From Oscillospiraceae bacterium (GTDB taxonomy: Bacteria; Bacillota; Clostridia; Oscillospirales; Oscillospiraceae), in the NCBI GenBank assembly GCA_017473225.1, contig JAFUMG010000004.1:1-63564 (forward strand): 63,564 nt of DNA, in the 5' to 3' direction. Under the pieces are notes generated by a model that was not told where the DNA came from, did no database searches, and saw only the letters and a program-made list of their open reading frames with translations. Positions 60,401 to 63,564 of the stretch are shown here, one piece after another (positions within the stretch are counted from its first letter, which is position 1; the number at the start of each line of letters is the position of its first letter). Made by a program: the position numbers and the translations under genes.

Positions 60401-62289
60401 CCGCCACCGACACCGTTTCCGGTCTCAGCATCTCCCGGGATGTCACCGTCGTGGAGCCCGATGCCATCACCCCCGGCAGCACCAGGGAGCTGACGCTGGA
60501 TTCCAATGAATGCGTCTACTTCACTTACACTCCCACCGAGACCGGCCGGTACTGCGTCAGCACGCCTGCCTTTGAGGGGACCACCGGCTGGGAAGCCTGG
60601 TACTATTCTGTCGACATTTTTGCTGAGAACAGCTACATCAGCATCACCAGCACCACCCAGAACGACCGGAACTATCTCTTCGCGGAGCTGGAAGCGGGCA
60701 CGGAATATTTCTTCTGCGTCACCAACTACTGGGATGAGGAATATTCCGGCAGCATCAGCTTTGACAAGGCCTCCCCTGTCACCGCCATCACCGCCAAGGA
60801 GGATTCCGTCACCAGATATTACCACGGCCCCAACAGTTATAACAGTTGTTCCATGGAGATCTGGTTCACCCCCGCCACCTCCTACACCACCGACATCACC
60901 TGGACCAGCAGCGATCCGAATGTAGCCGATGTGGATTATTTCGGCGGCAGCTCCTGCTCCTGTTCCATCAACGGCATCGGCACCACTGAGATCACAGGCA
61001 CCACCCCCGATGGCCTGTCCGTCAGCTTCACCGTCCAGGTCCTCTCCCCTGAAGCCATCGATCTGAACGAGGTACAGGAGATCACGCTGGACAGCAACCA
61101 GGATATCGCATATACCTTCACTCCCACGGTCAGCGGCCGGTATGTCTTCACCGCCAGCGGGCGCACCGAAAACCTCCCCGGCTTCTGGCTGACCTACAAC
61201 GAGGAATCCCTCAATGAGATCTACGCTTACAATCAGGACTCCAGACAGGTCTTTGCGGATCTGACCGCCGGCAATACCTATTACATCATTGCGGAGAACT
61301 ATTACTCCACCGCCAAGAGCTGCGGGATCTCTGTGACCCGCGCTGCCACGGAGATCACGGGCTTTGAGCTGGTCCAGGGCGAGATCAAGACGATGGGACT
61401 TAACGACCGTTACCTGCCCATTTACGCCGTCTTCGAGCCCTACAACGCCTGTGAGGAGATCATCGAGTGGGAATGCAGCGATCCCGAGATCCTGATCCCC
61501 ATGGCCGGCAGCTACACCAATATTGATTACTACATCGCCGGGAGCGGCACCGTCACCATCACCGCCACCACCCGCTCCGGCATGCAGGCCTCCATCACGG
61601 TGACCGTCCGGGACGATGACTCCGCCCCCTGCACCCATATCTGGGGCAGCTGGACCGAGGCCACCGCTCCCACCATCCTCCGGGATGGCGAGGAGACCCG
61701 CGCCTGCACCCTCTGCGGCGACACAGAAACCAGAGTTCTGGAGAAGCTGGGCAATCCCTTCCTCGACGTAGAGGAGAGCCAGTTCTACTATGACCCAGTG
61801 CTCTGGGCCGCGGACCAGGACATCACCAAGGGCCACGGCAACGACACCACCTTCTGCCCGGACCTAGAATGCACCCGCGGTCAGATCGTCACCTTCCTGT
61901 GGCGTGCCGCCGGCGAGCCGGAGCCCGAAACCACCGTCAATCCCTTTGAAGATGTGGCAGCTGACAGCTATTATTGCAAGGCCGTCCTCTGGGCTGTGGA
62001 GAACGGCATCACCAACGGCTACGGTGCGGACAACATCTTCAATCCCGATGGGACCTGCACCCGCGGACAGGTTGCCACCTTCCTGCACCGCTACAGCCAT
62101 GAACCCGAACCCTCCACCGCCCGCAATCCCTTCCAGGATATCAGCGAGGACGCGTACTATTACACCGCCGTCCTGTGGGCTGTGGAAGAGGGTATCACCA
62201 ACGGCTACGGCCGGGATGACATCTTCAACCCCGACGGGATCTGCACCCGCGGACAGATCGTCACCTTCCTGTACCGTGCCATGAACTGA
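57493..62289 (+). CDS. Giant secreted SLH protein of alternating PPC-like and Ig-like repeats
   Basis: 1598 residues from ATG 57493. After the signal peptide (IISLLLVLSLLLSYGGAAFTVFAAED) the chain alternates about six PPC-like beta domains (pattern EELSMTASGDSRRYYFTPEHSG then EAGTTYSLNIYN) with about eight Ig-like Big_2-type domains (pattern TWTSSNEDVLAIVD then GIGETALTATASNG). A short WxxCTHIWGSW cysteine-bearing linker leads to three SLH modules at the C-terminus. PPC and Big domains are common binding modules of clostridial surface and secreted enzymes; no catalytic domain is visible, so an adhesive or structural role is likely. It is the largest gene in the window. Confidence 0.85.
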   Translation: MKRIISLLLVLSLLLSYGGAAFTVFAAEDGSTTPPALQLDTPVEVQLDSQESQVFSFTPTESDSYCFTASGFYSEELMMGESPTFEFSEVGGDDVNYTAYADSNNAHVMVTLEAGVTYLVTIYNEQAYAMSFTVSVSHTPDPESLTLSGSRNIYWDGTTDTYLDYFCSWTPYYVELHTTWTSSNEDVLAIVDSGDGYCSTKVTGIGETALTATASNGVSASITVTVAAPTVLPENETIQLSFSPEHCEARCTFTPSSSGSYTFRSTCYHVDEEEYYAPSISIYQDGNSISTFYTTTSDYQYVLATLEAGVEYTLELCDNSCMDVTYSITAEKSPAPEGITLTRTNFVCYEDTSIGTLYHNTFRFSPGGAADIVTVVSDNESVVKVTEVYATGYYFEITGCGTASVTATTSNGYSAVMTVSVRNATTIQTGYTEELSMTASGDSRRYYFTPEHSGYYTLKATTCQLNGWEYYAPAVYVGGTEMEISTDCVANSDAYYNYIYLEAGTTYSLNIYNESGHDITSTITLSESDVPTGISIELDGTDKSMTIYSRPGESNWFGIYYHFTPATAMAAVTATSSDENIVKISSTDYGYASCWALGTGTATVTLKVNDEVFDTCTINVLPVPELTGLHMNSASSLVGSQGDIWVWAEPENADLNCEFSIADTSVARILWTENCCCTIEYLAPGTTTLTATDTATGISTTCTITALQPKTITEGYSEVLTLERGGSAYYLFTPETTGNYQLISSNYSNENMGFSILSVAEDCWVSDHNCYIEDTYNVYAELEAGKTYRIQVYDYGNYDSNTSTISLRKATALSSISFYESEITMYYDADDPVLRHLGLELSPTYGYSDITFTTSDASVAAIEYWGYDYCVIRPEGIGQATIIATTSEGKTAVCTVTIQERPTATSLTCYCDHSTATVGMQFNFYVYSQPDGSAPRCDFTVSDPTLAEITDSYSDYCRLNALRPGTFTITATDTVSGLSISRDVTVVEPDAITPGSTRELTLDSNECVYFTYTPTETGRYCVSTPAFEGTTGWEAWYYSVDIFAENSYISITSTTQNDRNYLFAELEAGTEYFFCVTNYWDEEYSGSISFDKASPVTAITAKEDSVTRYYHGPNSYNSCSMEIWFTPATSYTTDITWTSSDPNVADVDYFGGSSCSCSINGIGTTEITGTTPDGLSVSFTVQVLSPEAIDLNEVQEITLDSNQDIAYTFTPTVSGRYVFTASGRTENLPGFWLTYNEESLNEIYAYNQDSRQVFADLTAGNTYYIIAENYYSTAKSCGISVTRAATEITGFELVQGEIKTMGLNDRYLPIYAVFEPYNACEEIIEWECSDPEILIPMAGSYTNIDYYIAGSGTVTITATTRSGMQASITVTVRDDDSAPCTHIWGSWTEATAPTILRDGEETRACTLCGDTETRVLEKLGNPFLDVEESQFYYDPVLWAADQDITKGHGNDTTFCPDLECTRGQIVTFLWRAAGEPEPETTVNPFEDVAADSYYCKAVLWAVENGITNGYGADNIFNPDGTCTRGQVATFLHRYSHEPEPSTARNPFQDISEDAYYYTAVLWAVEEGITNGYGRDDIFNPDGICTRGQIVTFLYRAMN

Positions 62290-62302
62290 TCCAGGCATCA
62301 TA

Positions 62303-62338
62303 GATCAAGCCCACCGGCTTTGGCCGGTGGGCTTGATG
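62303..62338 (+). terminator. Terminator of the large SLH gene
   Basis: ATCAAGCCCACCGG (62304-62317) and CCGGTGGGCTTGAT (62324-62337) form a perfect 14-bp stem. Confidence 0.85.
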
Positions 62339-62357
62339 ATTTTGCTCCTGTCGGATA

Positions 62358-62621
62358 TCACAGCAGCGATTCCATGACCAGCTCGCTTCCCAAGCAATAA
62401 CCGTCGCGGAAGGCCAGCTCCAGCATCCGAAGCAGATACTCTTCGGAGCAATCGATATACTTCTGAAAAATATCCTTTTGCGCGGCGGTCAATCCCCCAC
62501 ACAAGGCTTCACGATTCCGTTCCATCAAGACGATCAAATCTTTTGCTTCCGCATCGTGTGAACCGCAATACTCGCAGGGCGCAATATTGCCGTTCCAAAG
62601 ATCTGTGATCGTTTTCATCAT
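62358..62621 (-). CDS. Small DUF6809-like protein
   Basis: About 87 residues from ATG 62621 (GGGTGG lies 4 nt upstream). The pattern MKTITDLWNGNIAPCEYCG, a helical centre and a C-terminal FRDGYCLGSELVMESLL resembles the DUF6809 group of small helical clostridial proteins often found on mobile DNA. It is divergent from an XRE regulator, with a shared operator region. Function unknown. Confidence 0.65.
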   Translation of the reverse strand: MMKTITDLWNGNIAPCEYCGSHDAEAKDLIVLMERNREALCGGLTAAQKDIFQKYIDCSEEYLLRMLELAFRDGYCLGSELVMESLL

Positions 62622-62657
62622 GTATCCACCCTTTCTCTTTTTGAGATTATCGATATG

Positions 62658-62707
62658 ATATGACATATTGTCATATTTGTCAAGTTAAAATATGACATAA
62701 TGTCATT
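62658..62707. promoter_or_regulatory. Two operators between divergent small genes
   Basis: ATATGACA-TAT-TGTCATAT (62658-62676) is a perfect palindrome, and ATATGACA-TAA-TGTCATT (62690-62707) is a near copy. Centres are 32 bp apart. The second overlaps the leader of the XRE gene, the expected place for autoregulation. Confidence 0.75.
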
Positions 62708-62717
62708 GGGTGATTTC

Positions 62718-62930
62718 ATGGAAAACAATTTACGAAAGCTTCGCAAAGAGCACAGGTTAACTCAAGTTGAATTGCAAATGCGCACAGGCATTGAGCAGTC
62801 GCTCTTATCCAAATTTGAAAACGGAGAACGCATTCCTCCGACTGAATCGTTGATCATTTTAGCTGAATTCTATCATGTCAGTATTGATTACATTTTATGC
62901 CGCACTGACAATCCGCAGATCAACAAATAA
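62718..62930 (+). CDS. XRE-family repressor, small
   Basis: 70 residues from ATG 62718. A single helix-turn-helix (LRKLRKEHRLTQVELQMRTGIEQSLLSKFENGERIPP) fills most of the protein, with no ligand domain, and the end (VSIDYILCRTD) is typical of phage- and element-type repressors. It is AT-richer than the chromosome around it and probably represses itself and the divergent small gene through the paired operators. Confidence 0.88.
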   Translation: MENNLRKLRKEHRLTQVELQMRTGIEQSLLSKFENGERIPPTESLIILAEFYHVSIDYILCRTDNPQINK

Positions 62931-63015
62931 GATCCCATTATTCGAACGTGGAAACTGTAATATGCACGGGGCTCCAAAAGAGGGGTTGGCATGAACAAAA
63001 GGGAAACAATAAGGG

Positions 63016-63055
63016 AAAAAACCTGCCTGCAATGGAGAAATCCAATGCAGGCAGG
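63016..63055 (-). terminator. Strong minus-strand terminator
   Basis: CCTGCCTGCA...GGA (63022-63036) pairs with 63041-63055 with one mismatch, followed on the minus strand by TTTTTTCCC. It lies just downstream (minus strand) of the tRNA-Trp 3' end at 63117, so it may be an original tRNA terminator. Confidence 0.8.
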
Positions 63056-63075
63056 CTGAAAAGTTCCTATAAAAG

Positions 63076-63118
63076 CAGAAAACAGTCAGTAATCATAACA
63101 ATTACTGACTGTTTTCTG
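63076..63118 (-). terminator. 18-bp hairpin after the tRNA-Trp 3' end
   Basis: CAGAAAACAGTCAGTAAT (63076-63093) is the exact inverse of 63101-63118, with a 7-nt loop; CTTTTAT follows on the minus strand. It directly follows the tRNA 3' end and looks like its natural terminator. Confidence 0.75.
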
Positions 63119-63139
63119 GCAGGGGCACAAGGACTTGAA
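63117..63139 (-). other. tRNA-Trp 3'-end fragment, probable integration core (att site)
   Basis: On the minus strand these 23 nt read TTCAAGTCCTTG then TGCCCCTGCCA, exactly the T-loop, T-stem 3' strand, acceptor 3' strand, discriminator and CCA (positions 54-76) of a bacterial tRNA-Trp, whose acceptor stem is AGGGGC... The 5' side of the T-stem is missing (GGCAA does not pair), so this is not a tRNA gene. Such partial copies are left at the far end of elements that insert in a tRNA 3' end. Confidence 0.7.
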
Positions 63140-63161
63140 TTGCCATAAAAGTCCGTTTTCC

Positions 63162-63279
63162 TTAACCATTGTTAACCACGTGGTGCCAAAACAACAAGTT
63201 TTCCAAACTTCTATTCCCCTAATTTAACCACCTATAACCACCCTTTATTACCCCCGTAAGGGGAAACATAAGGGGAAAC
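63162..63279. repeat. Short direct repeats next to the att-like site
   Basis: TTAACCA occurs at 63162, 63172 and 63224, TATAACCA at 63233, and AAGGGGAAAC twice at 63258-63267 and 63270-63279. Such spaced direct repeats beside an att core resemble integrase arm-binding sites. The stretch has no convincing coding sequence. Confidence 0.5.
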
Positions 63280-63343
63280 CTTAATCCGTATAGCAGGTAC
63301 ACATAAAAAACAACACATATACAGAACCAAACAGGAGGCCAAT

Positions 63344-63439
63344 ATGAATCATTTTTATGATGTACTGAAGAAGTATATTGCAGACCATCAGCCCAACTTT
63401 GGAGATGGCGAATCTGTACTTACTGAGTATTCCGCGTGA
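63344..63439 (+). pseudogene. Start of a small gene interrupted by an insertion element
   Basis: CAGGAGG lies 5 nt before ATG 63344. The 31 codons (MNHFYDVLKKYIADHQPNFG then DGESVLTEYSA) run straight into a repeat-bearing end sequence at about 63424-63440 and stop there. The acidic helical start resembles small clostridial mobile-element proteins, but the rest is lost. Confidence 0.5.
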
Positions 63440-63564
63440 AATTGCGCACCTCGACCGCCCGAATTGAGCATCCATTCCGACGGGATTGAGCACTCTCGCC
63501 GCTGTCGTTGAGCACGGCGGTAAAATGTAGATATGCATCGCATTTTGCGGTGTAAATATCTGCA
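63437..63564. mobile_element. Probable IS21-like terminus, continues past the window
   Basis: Four copies of a (A/G)TTG(C/A)GCA(C/T) motif lie at 63441, 63463, 63485 and 63507, exactly 22 bp apart, the multiple transposase-binding repeats typical of IS21-family ends. No transposase is visible before the window ends. Confidence 0.5.

Noticed and set aside
57526-61836. Long open frame of 1436 codons on the minus strand opposite the large SLH gene
   Set aside because: It mirrors a GC-rich, Thr/Ser-rich plus-strand gene, has an unnatural Gly/Ala/Val/Asp composition and no start signal; a shadow of the real gene.
63117-63139. Complete tRNA gene
   Set aside because: Only the 3' 23 nt are present and the T-stem cannot form; treated as an att core.

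Overview
The window reads as chromosome of a spore-forming, GC-rich member of the Clostridia, most likely the Oscillospiraceae. The pointers are sporulation genes (spmA, spmB, spoVAC), an AbrB/SpoVT-type regulator, S-layer-homology (SLH) surface proteins of the type common in gut Oscillospiraceae, strong GGAGG ribosome binding sites and no outer-membrane machinery. No rRNA gene, complete tRNA gene or CRISPR array is present.

Layout. 1-9 kb: AbrB-type regulator, spmAB, an exonuclease, an in-frame fusion of a lipid glycosyltransferase with rubrerythrin, nagB, an ECF substrate-binding subunit, a MATE exporter and a solitary spoVAC. 9-17 kb: accessory genes (membrane proteins, a barnase/barstar-like pair, an AraC regulator, an esterase, a TraB-type lipoprotein) and the mtnN-luxS pair, whose upstream side holds a small four-helix-bundle gene between imperfect inverted repeats. 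17-23 kb: an envelope-stress-like regulator, a degenerate polysaccharide-deacetylase-like membrane protein, an LTA-synthase-like enzyme and a 47-residue membrane protein under a consensus promoter with two matching operators. 23-35 kb: uvrB, radC, uvrA, pth and mfd, so the excision-repair damage-recognition set and its transcription coupling factor lie close together, with an unusual histidine kinase that lacks its phospho-acceptor histidine. 35-43 kb: cell-wall genes (VanW protein, ddl, murC) and a NhaC-family transporter behind a lysine riboswitch. 43-62 kb: a surface-protein block of four secreted SLH proteins (one frameshifted at a C7 tract) interleaved with a glycosyltransferase, UDP-galactopyranose mutase, a MATE exporter and a nitrilase-family amidase. 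62-63.5 kb: a small divergent regulator locus, then the end of an integrated element marked by a 23-nt copy of a tRNA-Trp 3' end, and a probable IS21-like terminus at the window edge.

Repeats are the most distinctive feature. Seven intergenic elements share 13-bp inverted ends (AAATTGTAGTTTA) but carry at least five unrelated palindromic interiors; a second family with different ends (TTATCGGYTT) carries one of the same interiors; and a third MITE-like element sits upstream of ddl. Most genes are in short transcription units closed by clear intrinsic terminators. Gene functions below are assigned by reading motifs and family resemblance, without database searches.
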